Of a stretch of DNA of 64,000 nt, positions 52,647 to 60,673 are shown in pieces (positions within the stretch are counted from its first letter, which is position 1; every line of letters starts with the position of its first letter). The DNA is taken from the NCBI RefSeq assembly GCF_040706535.1, contig NZ_JAPDRJ010000001.1:1798001-1862000 (forward strand), in the 5' to 3' direction. The notes beneath the pieces are model-generated. The model ran no database searches. It had not been told where the DNA came from and worked only from the letters and a program-made list of their open reading frames with translations. Both the position numbers and the translations under genes were made by a program. Origin of the DNA: Lentisalinibacter orientalis (GTDB taxonomy: Bacteria > Pseudomonadota > Gammaproteobacteria > Steroidobacterales > Woeseiaceae).

Positions 52647-52757
52647 TGATAGCCGGGACGGCGGGACCGTGCCGCGGGCGGGCCGGCTTCCCCGTATTTA
52701 TCGCTGCCGCGGCGTTATGCCACAGTGCGGTCAACGTGAGCGACGGAGAACCCGCCC

Positions 52758-53657
52758 ATGGCCTATCGGCTGCTGGAAAACGAAAGCACCGAGGAGTTCC
52801 TGAAGCGTGTGGCCAGCGAACAGGTGGCGAAGGCGATAGAGGACCTCGAGGGCGCGGACGACGACCTGCACGAGGCCGTGCACGAGTTCCGCAAGCGCTG
52901 CAAGAAGATCCGTGGCCTCATCCGGCTGGTGCGGCCGGGCTTCCCCGATTATTCCACAGAGAACGCCTGGTTCCGGGATCTGGCCGGCGAGCTCTCCGCG
53001 CTGCGCGATGCGACCTCGATGCAGGAATCCGTTGCCGCCCTGGTAAAGCACTACGCGGACGACCTGGATGCGGATGCCTACGGCGGCATCGGCGAATGGC
53101 TGGGCAGGCGGCGCGAGACCCTGACGGAGGAGCGCGACGCGCGGGAGAAGGTGGACGTGATCCGCGCCGAGCTGCCGGAGGCGCTGGCTCGCATCGAAGG
53201 CTGGCGGCTCGATTCGGCCGGGGCGGACGCGCTGGAGGCGGGCCTTGCGAAGACCTACAAGCGGGCGCGCAGGGCGATGGCCGTCGCCGCAGACGACGGC
53301 ACGTCACGCGACTTCCACGAGTGGCGCAAGCGGGTGAAATACCACCGCTATCATCTGCGGCTGCTGACGCCGATCTGGCCGAAGGTGACGAAGGCGCGCT
53401 ACAAGGAGACGAAACACCTGAGCGACCTGCTCGGCGACGACCACGATCTCGCCGTGCTGCGCGCGACACTGGAGGAGGAGGCCGGCGGGGCCGCCGACGA
53501 GCGCGCCGCGCTGATCGCGCTGAGCCGGCGGCGCAGCGCCGAGTTGCGGGCGCAAGCCTGGAGCCTCGGGCGCCGGCTCTTCATCGAGGAGCCGGACCGG
53601 TATGCCGAGCGCATGCGCGCGCTGCTGGAGATTCGCAACGACGAATCCCTGCGCTGA
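52758..53657 (+). CDS. CHAD-domain protein
   Basis: 299 residues, all helical. It consists of the conserved-histidine alpha-helical domain, with basic/His helices VHEFRKRCKKIRGLIRLVRP near residue 38 and DFHEWRKRVKYHRYHLRLL near 183, then HLSDLLGDDHDLAVL. CHAD proteins bind polyphosphate, and the His/Arg/Lys-lined helices here are intact. No triphosphatase (CYTH) domain is fused. GGAGAA precedes the ATG by eight bases. It is convergent with the antiporter gene, 18 bp away. Confidence 0.92.
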   Translation: MAYRLLENESTEEFLKRVASEQVAKAIEDLEGADDDLHEAVHEFRKRCKKIRGLIRLVRPGFPDYSTENAWFRDLAGELSALRDATSMQESVAALVKHYADDLDADAYGGIGEWLGRRRETLTEERDAREKVDVIRAELPEALARIEGWRLDSAGADALEAGLAKTYKRARRAMAVAADDGTSRDFHEWRKRVKYHRYHLRLLTPIWPKVTKARYKETKHLSDLLGDDHDLAVLRATLEEEAGGAADERAALIALSRRRSAELRAQAWSLGRRLFIEEPDRYAERMRALLEIRNDESLR

Positions 53658-53675
53658 AACGCCCTCGGCGCGCCT

Positions 53676-54908
53676 TCAGTTCTTGTCGCCACTCCCGAGC
53701 AGCCAGCGCAGCCACATGGGCGAGGCCACCGTGGTCACCACCGCCATGATGACGATGGCCGAGAACAGGCTGCCCACCACCTCGGGTACCGGTTCCGGAT
53801 GCGAGAACAGGCCCGCCTCCAGCGCGATGCCCGCCACGATCAGCTCGACGGCGCCGCGGGCGTTCATGCCGACGCCGGTGGCCAGCGAATCCCGGTTGGA
53901 GAGGCCGGTGAGCCGCGCGGCGACGCCGGACCCCGCCAGCTTGCCGAGGAAGGCCACGGCGATCAGCGCCAGCAGGAACCCAGGCACGGCGGTGAGGGCC
54001 TCCAGCTTGATCGCCATGCCGATGGAGGCGAAGAAGATCGGCGCGAGGAAACCGGCGGAGAAGGTCTCGATGCGGCGGTAGAGCACCTCATGGACTTCCG
54101 GATCGATGGTGTCGCGCTTGAAGAACAGGCCCGCCGCGTAGGCGCCCAGGATGAAATGCATGCCCAGCGACTCGGCCAGCACCGCGAAGCCGAGGCCCCA
54201 GGCCATGAGCACGCTGAACTCGATGTGGCCGATGCGGAGCCGCTCGCTGAGTCGCCCGCTCAGCGGCATGAGGTAGCGGCCCGCGAGGGTGACCAGCACG
54301 AAGAAGACGAGCACCTTGCCGCCGAGCACGAGCAGGGTCTCCGCCGTCAGGCCGCCGCCGCTCTGCAGGAGCGCCGTGAGTATCGCGAGCAGGAACAGGC
54401 TGATGACGTCGTCGAACACCGCCGCCGAGACGATGATCTTGCCCACTTCGGTGTTCTGCTTGCCGAGATCCATCAGCGTCGCGATGGTGATGGGCACCGC
54501 AGTCACCGACAGCGCGACGCCGATGAACAGCATCTGCGCGAAGCGCCAGTCCGACTCCGGCAGCCAGAGCCAGCCGAGCCCCATGCCCATGGCCAGCGGC
54601 AGCGCCATGCCGCCGATGGCGACCGCCGCCGCGGAGCCGGAGGCCTCCGTGAGGTCCTTCGGTCGCATCTCCATGCCGGCGAGCAGCATCAGGAAGAAGA
54701 TGCCGAGCTCGGTGATGGCCTTGAAGACCTCGTTGTGGCTGACGTCGGCGAGCACGGGGAACGTCTCGCTGAAGCTGCTGGCGAGGATGCCGAGGATGAC
54801 GCCGGCGAGGAGCTCGCCCACCAGGACGGGCTGGCTGAAGCGTTTGGCGCACTCGCCGAAGACGCGGGTGACGAGCAGCAGTACGAGCAGGATGTAGAAG
54901 AGTTCCAT
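53676..54908 (-). CDS. Cation:proton antiporter (CPA2/Kef-type)
   Basis: 410 residues, about thirteen helices. It matches the Na+/H+ exchanger fold: FSQPVLVGELLAGVILG near the N-terminus, LFLMLLAGMEM-like TM4 and the unwound-helix pair around VFDDVISLFLLA, which holds the Asp-Asp ion site (near residue 160). SIGMAIKLEAL and RGAVELIVAGIALEAG are conserved later. It has no TrkA-N regulatory domain, unlike KefB/C, so it is closer to the short antiporters. The cation (Na+ or K+) is undetermined. The start at 54908 has GAGGA. Confidence 0.88.
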   Translation of the reverse strand: MELFYILLVLLLVTRVFGECAKRFSQPVLVGELLAGVILGILASSFSETFPVLADVSHNEVFKAITELGIFFLMLLAGMEMRPKDLTEASGSAAAVAIGGMALPLAMGMGLGWLWLPESDWRFAQMLFIGVALSVTAVPITIATLMDLGKQNTEVGKIIVSAAVFDDVISLFLLAILTALLQSGGGLTAETLLVLGGKVLVFFVLVTLAGRYLMPLSGRLSERLRIGHIEFSVLMAWGLGFAVLAESLGMHFILGAYAAGLFFKRDTIDPEVHEVLYRRIETFSAGFLAPIFFASIGMAIKLEALTAVPGFLLALIAVAFLGKLAGSGVAARLTGLSNRDSLATGVGMNARGAVELIVAGIALEAGLFSHPEPVPEVVGSLFSAIVIMAVVTTVASPMWLRWLLGSGDKN

Positions 54909-55075
54909 AAGTCCTCGTGCGGCTTGATCGTCGTCATTATGGCATGCGCAGGCCGGGGCCGCGCTGCGACGACGCATTGTCGTGATCGTTGCGATAATCG
55001 CGATTATCGCGCAGCGCCGAATTCGGTAGACTGGCGGTCTATGGAGACCGAACAGCCTGCAAGCGAAGGGGTGCC

Positions 55076-56521
55076 ATGCGCATCGCCGTAGTCGGTACCG
55101 GATTCTCCGGTCTGTGCATGGGCATCAAGCTGCGGGAGGCCGGCTTCGAGGACTTCACCCTGTTCGAGAAGGCCGACGCCATCGGCGGCACCTGGCGGGA
55201 CAACACCTATCCGGGTGCCGAGTGCGATATTCCTTCGGCCCTGTATTCCTATTCGTTCGAGCCGAACCCGCGCTGGACCCACAAGTGGTCCCACCAGCCC
55301 GAGATCCTGCGCTACATGGAGCATTGCGCGGCGAAGTACGGGCTGTATCCGCACATCCGTTTCAATGCCGAGGTGGCGAAGGCGCGCTGGGACGACGACG
55401 AGGCGCGCTGGCATCTGACGCTCGGCGACGGGTCGGAGGAGGTCTTCGACGTCTTCGTCACCGGCGTGGGTCAGCTCAGCCGTCCGTTCGTGCCGGAGAT
55501 TCCGGGCCTCGACGAGTTCGCCGGCCCCTCGTTCCACTCCGCGCGCTGGGACCATGACGTCGAGCTTGCCGGCCGCGACGTCGTGGTGATCGGGAACGCG
55601 GCCAGCGCGGTGCAGTTCGTGCCCCGGATCGCGCCGGAGGTAGGCTCGCTCACCGTCTTCCAGCGCACCGCGAACTGGATGCTGCCGAAGAACGACCGGG
55701 AGTACACCGAGTTCGAGAAGTGGCTGGGCCAGCGCGTGCCGTTCCTGCAGCGTCTCTACCGCCTGCGCATCTGGCTGATGAGCGAGCTCGTGCTGTATCC
55801 GATGATGGGGCTGAACCGGCTGTACAAGTGGTGGGGCAGGCGCCAGACGCGCAAGTACCTCGAGGAGACCATCCGCGACCCGGCGCTGCGCGAGAAGCTG
55901 ATTCCGGACTACCCGTTCGGGGCCAAGCGCATCCTGTTCTCGGACGACTACTACGAGGCGCTGGACCGGGACAACGTGGAACTGGTGACGGAGTCCATCC
56001 AGCGGGTCACGCCGAGCGGCGTGCGCACGCGGGACGGGCGCGAGATCCCGGCCGACGTGCTGATCCTCGCCACCGGCTTCCGCACCAATCCGTTCCTGGC
56101 GCCGATGGAGATCACCGGTGCGAACGGCCGCGCGCTGCGCGACGCCTGGAGCGAGGGGGCGCAGGCGTACCTCGGCATCACGGTGGCCGGCTTCCCGAAC
56201 CTGTTCATGACCTACGGCCCTAACACCAACCTGGGCCATTCCTCCATCCTCATCATGATCGAGTGCCAGGTGCGCTACATCGTGGAGTGCCTGGAGCTGA
56301 TGCGCGCGCGGGGCACCGAGCGCGTGGAGGTGCTGGAGGACGTGCAGCGGCAGTACAACGAGAAGCTGCAGCGGCGTCTCGAGCACAAGGCCTGGGCGCT
56401 GGTGGGACGCAGCTGGTACATGGACCACGGACGTATCACCAACAACTGGGCCGGCAACACGCCGGAGTACTGGTGGCGGACCCGCCACTTCGACGAACGC
56501 AACTATCGCCTTGCGGACTGA
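55076..56521 (+). CDS. Flavin-dependent monooxygenase (Baeyer-Villiger type)
   Basis: 481 residues. FAD-binding GTGFSGL is at residue 8, followed by GGTWRDNTYPGAECDIPSAL, typical of class B monooxygenases. The fingerprint FxGxxxHxxxW appears as FAGPSFHSARWDHD. The second nucleotide fold is VVVIGNAASAVQ, and ATGFRTN is the family ATG motif. It oxygenates ketones or related carbonyls using NADPH; the substrate is unknown. It is followed 27 bp later by the DUF6489 gene on the same strand. Confidence 0.9.
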   Translation: MRIAVVGTGFSGLCMGIKLREAGFEDFTLFEKADAIGGTWRDNTYPGAECDIPSALYSYSFEPNPRWTHKWSHQPEILRYMEHCAAKYGLYPHIRFNAEVAKARWDDDEARWHLTLGDGSEEVFDVFVTGVGQLSRPFVPEIPGLDEFAGPSFHSARWDHDVELAGRDVVVIGNAASAVQFVPRIAPEVGSLTVFQRTANWMLPKNDREYTEFEKWLGQRVPFLQRLYRLRIWLMSELVLYPMMGLNRLYKWWGRRQTRKYLEETIRDPALREKLIPDYPFGAKRILFSDDYYEALDRDNVELVTESIQRVTPSGVRTRDGREIPADVLILATGFRTNPFLAPMEITGANGRALRDAWSEGAQAYLGITVAGFPNLFMTYGPNTNLGHSSILIMIECQVRYIVECLELMRARGTERVEVLEDVQRQYNEKLQRRLEHKAWALVGRSWYMDHGRITNNWAGNTPEYWWRTRHFDERNYRLAD

Positions 56522-56548
56522 GCGGGCGGCAACGCAGAGGAAGACAGT

Positions 56549-56869
56549 ATGAAGATCAAACTCGAATTCGACCTGACCCCTAAGGAATTCCGCGACAGCC
56601 TCGGCCTGCCGGACGTGAGCGGGCTGCAGAAGAAGGCGGTGGATGCGCTGCAGAAGCGGGTGGAGAACGACATCAAGAATTTCGATGCATCGAAGCTCTT
56701 CAACGCCTGGGTCAGCCAGGGTCTGGAGACCTCGGCGCAGGTGCAGCGCTTCCTCGGCAAGGCCGTGGGCACGGCGCTGCGCGGCCGCCAGGCGCCCGAT
56801 GCGACGATGGAGACGGAGGAAGACGAAGAAGCCTCATCGCCGCGGCGCACCACCAAGAAAAAGAAATAG
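56549..56869 (+). CDS. DUF6489-like small protein
   Basis: 106 residues. It begins MKIKLEFDLTPKEFRDSLGL, the segment that recurs in proteins annotated as DUF6489. An amphipathic helical middle follows (about 28-75). The tail is acidic then basic (METEEDEEASSPRRTTKKKK), resembling phasin-like small proteins in layout. No function is known. GAGGA precedes the ATG, and the stop codon lies inside a hairpin. Confidence 0.75.
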   Translation: MKIKLEFDLTPKEFRDSLGLPDVSGLQKKAVDALQKRVENDIKNFDASKLFNAWVSQGLETSAQVQRFLGKAVGTALRGRQAPDATMETEEDEEASSPRRTTKKKK

Positions 56870-56889
56870 CCGCCGGCCGGCGGCGGCTA
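56867..56889. terminator. Perfect 9-bp hairpin containing the DUF6489 stop codon
   Basis: TAGCCGCCG (56867-56875) pairs with CGGCGGCTA (56881-56889) across GCCGG. The A-rich codons before it mean the minus-strand RNA would have a hairpin followed by a U-rich tail, as in an intrinsic terminator. On the plus strand there is no U-run. Confidence 0.45.
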
Positions 56890-56914
56890 TCGCGTCTCAC
56901 AAAGGGGGGAGCGC

Positions 56915-58030
56915 ATGACGACGAGAAGGGAATTCCTGGGGGCCGCGGCCGGCGGCGTCGGACTCGGACTGGGGCTCGGGCTGGGACCGTCCGCTCTGGC
57001 GGCGGCGATGGCGCAGCCGGGGCCGGCGGCGAAGCCGCTGGACATCCTGGTGCTCGGCGGCACCGGCTTCATCGGCCCGCACGAGATCGAATACGCGCTC
57101 GCCCGCGGGCATCGGGTGACCATGTTCAACCGTGGCAGCAACCCGGGCGCGTACGGCGACCGGGTGGTGGAGCTGATCGGCAACCGGGACTCGCGCATCG
57201 ACGAAGGGCTGGCCGCGCTGGCCGGCGATCGCACCTGGGACGTGGTCATCGACAACTCGGGCTATGTGCCGCGGCACGTCCGTGACACCGTGGAACTGCT
57301 GGGGGAGCGCGTCGGGCGATACCTGTATGTCTCCACGGTGGCCGTCTACGATTTCGCGGCCGCTTCGGAATTCGACGTCGACGGGCCGCTGGCCGAGCTC
57401 GAGGATCCGGCGGTCGAGCGGGTGACCGCGGAGACCTACGGTCCGCTGAAGGCCGAGTGCGACCGCATCGTGCAGCAGACGCTCGGCGACCGGGCGACCA
57501 TCGTGCGGCCTACCTATATCGTGGGTCCGGGCGACACCACGGATCGCTTCACCTACTGGGTGGAGCGCCTCCACCGCGGCGGCGACATCCTGGCGCCGGC
57601 GATGCCGGAGGCGGAAATCCAGTGGGTGGACGCCCGGGACCTCTGCCCCTGGATCGTGCGGCTCGCGGAGAACGACACGCCCGGCGTGTTCAACGCCGCA
57701 GGGCCCGCGGCGCCGGTGGACCGCCGCGGCATGCTCTGGGGCATCGCCGCGACCACGGCGGCGCCCGTGCGCCTGCACTGGTCGGAGCCGGCCCTGCTCG
57801 CCGAACTCGAGATCGTACCGCCGATGCTGGGCAGCGAGGGCGGATCGTTCCACTTCGTGAACGAGGGCGCGCTGGCCGCAGGCCTGAGTTTCCGGCCCCT
57901 CGCGGAGACCGCGCTGGCCACCCACGCATGGTGGCAGGGTCTGCCGGCGGAGCGTCGGGCCAATCCCCGGCGCTGGATACCGGAGGCGCGGGAGGCGGAG
58001 GCCATCCGCCGGCTCACGGCCGCCGGCTGA
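56915..58030 (+). CDS. Tat-exported NAD-dependent epimerase/dehydratase-like protein
   Basis: 371 residues. A twin-arginine signal MTTRREFLGAAAGG is followed by a Gly-rich hydrophobic stretch to about residue 32. The extended-SDR fold then starts with DILVLGGTGFIGPHEIEYAL. Later segments VSTVAVYDF and the Tyr/Lys pair in ETYGPLKAECD (YxxxK) match the catalytic pattern. Export of a folded NAD(P)-binding protein fits the Tat route; the substrate is unknown. AAGGGGGGAG precedes the ATG. Confidence 0.85.
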   Translation: MTTRREFLGAAAGGVGLGLGLGLGPSALAAAMAQPGPAAKPLDILVLGGTGFIGPHEIEYALARGHRVTMFNRGSNPGAYGDRVVELIGNRDSRIDEGLAALAGDRTWDVVIDNSGYVPRHVRDTVELLGERVGRYLYVSTVAVYDFAAASEFDVDGPLAELEDPAVERVTAETYGPLKAECDRIVQQTLGDRATIVRPTYIVGPGDTTDRFTYWVERLHRGGDILAPAMPEAEIQWVDARDLCPWIVRLAENDTPGVFNAAGPAAPVDRRGMLWGIAATTAAPVRLHWSEPALLAELEIVPPMLGSEGGSFHFVNEGALAAGLSFRPLAETALATHAWWQGLPAERRANPRRWIPEAREAEAIRRLTAAG

Positions 58031-58135
58031 CTGTACGGGCTGCGATTCTCTGGCGCGGGGCAATAAATAAATCTGGTGCGGCGCCAGCACGGGGAGTACA
58101 CTGCGACGACGTATGACGGGACCCCGTGTATTTCA

Positions 58136-58239
58136 CGGTCCGCTCTGCGTAGCGTGAAGTGGGCCGAACCCCGGCCCGGTTTCCGTCAGAAGCTCGGCGG
58201 TCTGGCTGCCCTGACGGTGTTGTTCTACGGACCGCAGAG
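58136..58239 (+). promoter_or_regulatory. Structured 5' leader of the RNA-binding protein gene, alternative pairings
   Basis: CGGTCCG (58136-58142) is complementary to CGGACCG (58228-58234), while the adjacent CTCTGCG (58143-58149) is complementary to CGCAGAG (58233-58239). The two right-hand segments share bases, so the pairings exclude each other. The second would cover GAG at 58237-58239, eleven bases before the ATG. This is a possible RNA switch or thermosensor (inference). Confidence 0.4.
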
Positions 58240-58249
58240 TGATTGAAAG

Positions 58250-58525
58250 ATGACGAATATCTATGTCGGTAACCTGGCCTACAGCGTGACCTCCGACGAC
58301 CTCCGCGAAGTCTTCTCCGAGTACGGCGAAGTCTCCAGTGCAAACGTGATCATGGACAAGTTCTCGGGCCGTTCCAAGGGTTTCGGTTTCGTCGAGATGC
58401 CGGATTCGAGTGCTGCCTCGGCAGCCATCGAGGCGCTCAACGAGCAGGACCTGCAGGGCCGGAACATGCGAGTGAACGAGGCGCGTCCGCGCGAGGACCG
58501 ACCCCAGCGTCGCGACCGCTACTGA
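58250..58525 (+). CDS. Small RRM RNA-binding protein
   Basis: 91 residues forming a single RNA-recognition motif plus a short Arg-rich tail. RNP2 is IYVGNLAY at residue 4 and RNP1 is KGFGFVEM near residue 43; aromatic residues in both are intact. The tail DRPQRRDRY is basic. Such proteins in bacteria are linked to cold or stress responses and bind single-stranded RNA. The 219-bp upstream region has alternative RNA pairings, and an intrinsic terminator follows 35 bases after the stop. Confidence 0.93.
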   Translation: MTNIYVGNLAYSVTSDDLREVFSEYGEVSSANVIMDKFSGRSKGFGFVEMPDSSAASAAIEALNEQDLQGRNMRVNEARPREDRPQRRDRY

Positions 58526-58559
58526 TCGAGGCTCGCGCTCCGCGCGATCCTGTGACGCG

Positions 58560-58588
58560 AAAAGGCCGCCCCCGGGCGGCCTTTTTTG
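58560..58588 (+). terminator. Rho-independent terminator of the RRM gene
   Basis: AAAAGGCCGCC and GGCGGCCTTTTTT flank a short loop (CCCG), forming a strong GC stem with a six-base T-run at 58582-58587. This is the clearest intrinsic terminator in the window. Confidence 0.9.
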
Positions 58589-58595
58589 TCCTGCT

Positions 58596-58688
58596 GCAGG
58601 AGGGCCTTCAGGCCCGACCCGCTGATGGGCATGTAGGAGGGGCTTTAGCCCCGATTCATCACACAATCGGGCCTGAAGGCCCTCCTAC
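58596..58688. repeat. Cluster of three GTAG-type REP units
   Basis: REP-like units lie at 58596-58618 (plus), 58633-58656 (plus, with GGGGCTTTAGCCCC arms) and 58665-58688 (minus). They fill the space between the RRM terminator and the speA stop codon, five bases from the latter. Confidence 0.9.
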
Positions 58689-58693
58689 ATGAA

Positions 58694-60664
58694 TTAGTCG
58701 TGCTCCACGTAGGTGGAGCGGGCGAACGTGCGGATGTACTCGTCGAGGATGTCCATGCCCTGCTTCGGGCGCAGCACGCCGGCGTTGATCTTCTCGCGCA
58801 CGAGCGCGCTCATGCGCCGTTCCAGGTCGTTGGCGAAGTACTGCACCTGGCCCAGGATCTCCTGCACCCGGGTGCCCGGGATGATCTTCTCCACCCAGTA
58901 GTTGCCCGGCTCCTCGTCGTCGGCATAGACATGGGCCTCGGCCACCCGGCCGAACAGGTTGTGGGCGTCACCCATGATGTCCTGATACGCGCCCATCAGG
59001 AACAGGCCGATGTAGTAGCGCTCGCCCGGGCGGGGGTCGTGCAGCGCCACGTAGGTCTTGTCCGCGTTGGCGGTGACGTAGTGGTGGATCTTGCCGTCGG
59101 AATCGCAGGTGAGGTCCACCAGCACGGCACGGCGTTCCGGGCGCTCGTCGAGGCGTGCCAGCGGCATCAGCGGGAAGGTCTGGCCGATGGCCCAGTGGTC
59201 CAGCATGGACTGGAACACCGAGAAGTCGCACAGGTGCTGGTCCACCAGCGCCTCCTCGATCATGCCGAGCTCCGCCGGTGGCGGGTCCAGCTCGGCAGCG
59301 CGCAGCCCCTCGGCGATGAGCGCGCAGGCGCTCCAGAACAGCCGCTCGATCAGTGCCTGCTGCTCCAGCGGCATGTAGCCCAGGCGGAAGCTGGCCTCGG
59401 CATCCCGGCGCACGTCCCGGCACTCGTGGTAGGCCTCGGTCAGCAGCGCCGGCCCGGCCTTGCCCTGCGCGGTGCGCCGGCGCAGCCGGTCCAGCACCCG
59501 GTAGAGCTTCTGCACCAGCGCATGGTCCTCGTCGCCGGGCCGGAAGTCGTCGGCGATCATGTCCTTGCCGTAGCTGCCCAGGGACTCCACGACCAGCACC
59601 GAATGGTGCGCCGTGATGGCGCGGCCGCTCTCGGATATCAGGGTGGGGTGGGGCAGCGACTGTTCCTCGCACACGTCGTGCACGGCCGAGACCACCGCGT
59701 TGGCGTATTCCTGCAGGCTGTAGGTGATTCCGCTCTCCTCGCCCTCGTCGTAGCGCACGCCGAGACCGCCGCCCACGTCGATATAGCGGATGTTGATGCC
59801 GCGGCGGGTGAGCTTGGCGTAGACCTGGGTGATCTCCTTCACCGCGCTGCGCAGCACCTGCACGTCGGAGACCTGGCTGCCCACGTGGAAGTGCAGCAGC
59901 ACGAACGCCTCCTCGCGGCCGCTCTCGCGCAGCCGCTCGAGCAGCGTCACCAGTTCCGGGATGGAGACGCCGAACTTCGAGCGGTCGCCGCCGGATTCCG
60001 CCCAGCGGCCGGCGCCGGCAGTGGTCAGCCGCACGCGGACGCCGAACGCGGGCACGGTCCCGCTGGCCGCGGTGAGCGCCATCCACTGCTCGAACTCGCC
60101 GAATTTCTCGATGACCGGGATGACGTTCTTGCCGAGGCGCTGACCCGCGTGGATCAGCGACAGCATGCTCTCGTCCTTCACGCCGTTGCAGATCAGCAGC
60201 GTCTCGTCACGGGTGAGGTGGGGCAGGGTTGCCACCAGCTCCGGTTTGGAGCCGCATTCCAGGCCCAGGCCGTAGGGCTCGCCGGCGTCCAGTACCTCCT
60301 CGACCACCTCGTGCAGCTGGTTGACCTTGATGGGGTAGACGCTGCGGTACTCGCCCTCGTATTCGTGGCGCTCGATGGCCCGCCGGAACGCTTCGTTGAT
60401 GCGCCGCACGCGCGAGCGCAGCACGTCCTGGAAGCGCAGCAGCACGGGCGGCTGGATGCCCCGCTCGGCGAGGTCCGCCACCACGTCGGCGATGCGGATG
60501 GCGATATCGCTCTCCTCGTCCGGGCGCACGGCGGCGTGGCCCGAGCCGTCGATCAGGAAGAACCCGTCGCCCCAGACCTCCACCCGGTAGAACTCGGCGG
60601 TGTCGGCGATGGTCCAGGCCTCGGCGCTCTCGGGGAGCGGCCGCGCGTCGCTCTGCTCGCTCAT
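58694..60664 (-). CDS. speA: Biosynthetic arginine decarboxylase
   Basis: 656 residues. PLP enzyme converting arginine to agmatine. The PLP Lys lies in VYPIKVNQLHEV near residue 110. Other fold III features are LGLECGSKPEL, VLLHFHVGSQVSD and DVGGGLGVRYDEG; the C-terminal active-site Cys region is visible as VDLTCDSDGKI. GAGGG precedes the ATG. It is nine bases downstream of the DHS-like gene, so both are one transcript. Confidence 0.95.
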   Translation of the reverse strand: MSEQSDARPLPESAEAWTIADTAEFYRVEVWGDGFFLIDGSGHAAVRPDEESDIAIRIADVVADLAERGIQPPVLLRFQDVLRSRVRRINEAFRRAIERHEYEGEYRSVYPIKVNQLHEVVEEVLDAGEPYGLGLECGSKPELVATLPHLTRDETLLICNGVKDESMLSLIHAGQRLGKNVIPVIEKFGEFEQWMALTAASGTVPAFGVRVRLTTAGAGRWAESGGDRSKFGVSIPELVTLLERLRESGREEAFVLLHFHVGSQVSDVQVLRSAVKEITQVYAKLTRRGINIRYIDVGGGLGVRYDEGEESGITYSLQEYANAVVSAVHDVCEEQSLPHPTLISESGRAITAHHSVLVVESLGSYGKDMIADDFRPGDEDHALVQKLYRVLDRLRRRTAQGKAGPALLTEAYHECRDVRRDAEASFRLGYMPLEQQALIERLFWSACALIAEGLRAAELDPPPAELGMIEEALVDQHLCDFSVFQSMLDHWAIGQTFPLMPLARLDERPERRAVLVDLTCDSDGKIHHYVTANADKTYVALHDPRPGERYYIGLFLMGAYQDIMGDAHNLFGRVAEAHVYADDEEPGNYWVEKIIPGTRVQEILGQVQYFANDLERRMSALVREKINAGVLRPKQGMDILDEYIRTFARSTYVEHD

Positions 60665-60673
60665 CGGCGGCCC

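Noticed and set aside
58133..58666. Minus-strand frame beginning CDESGLKPLLHAH and similar ESGLKALL frames at the other repeats.
   Set aside because: The recurring peptide is the translation of the REP unit itself. The frames have no other conserved content and overlap the RRM gene or intergenic repeats.
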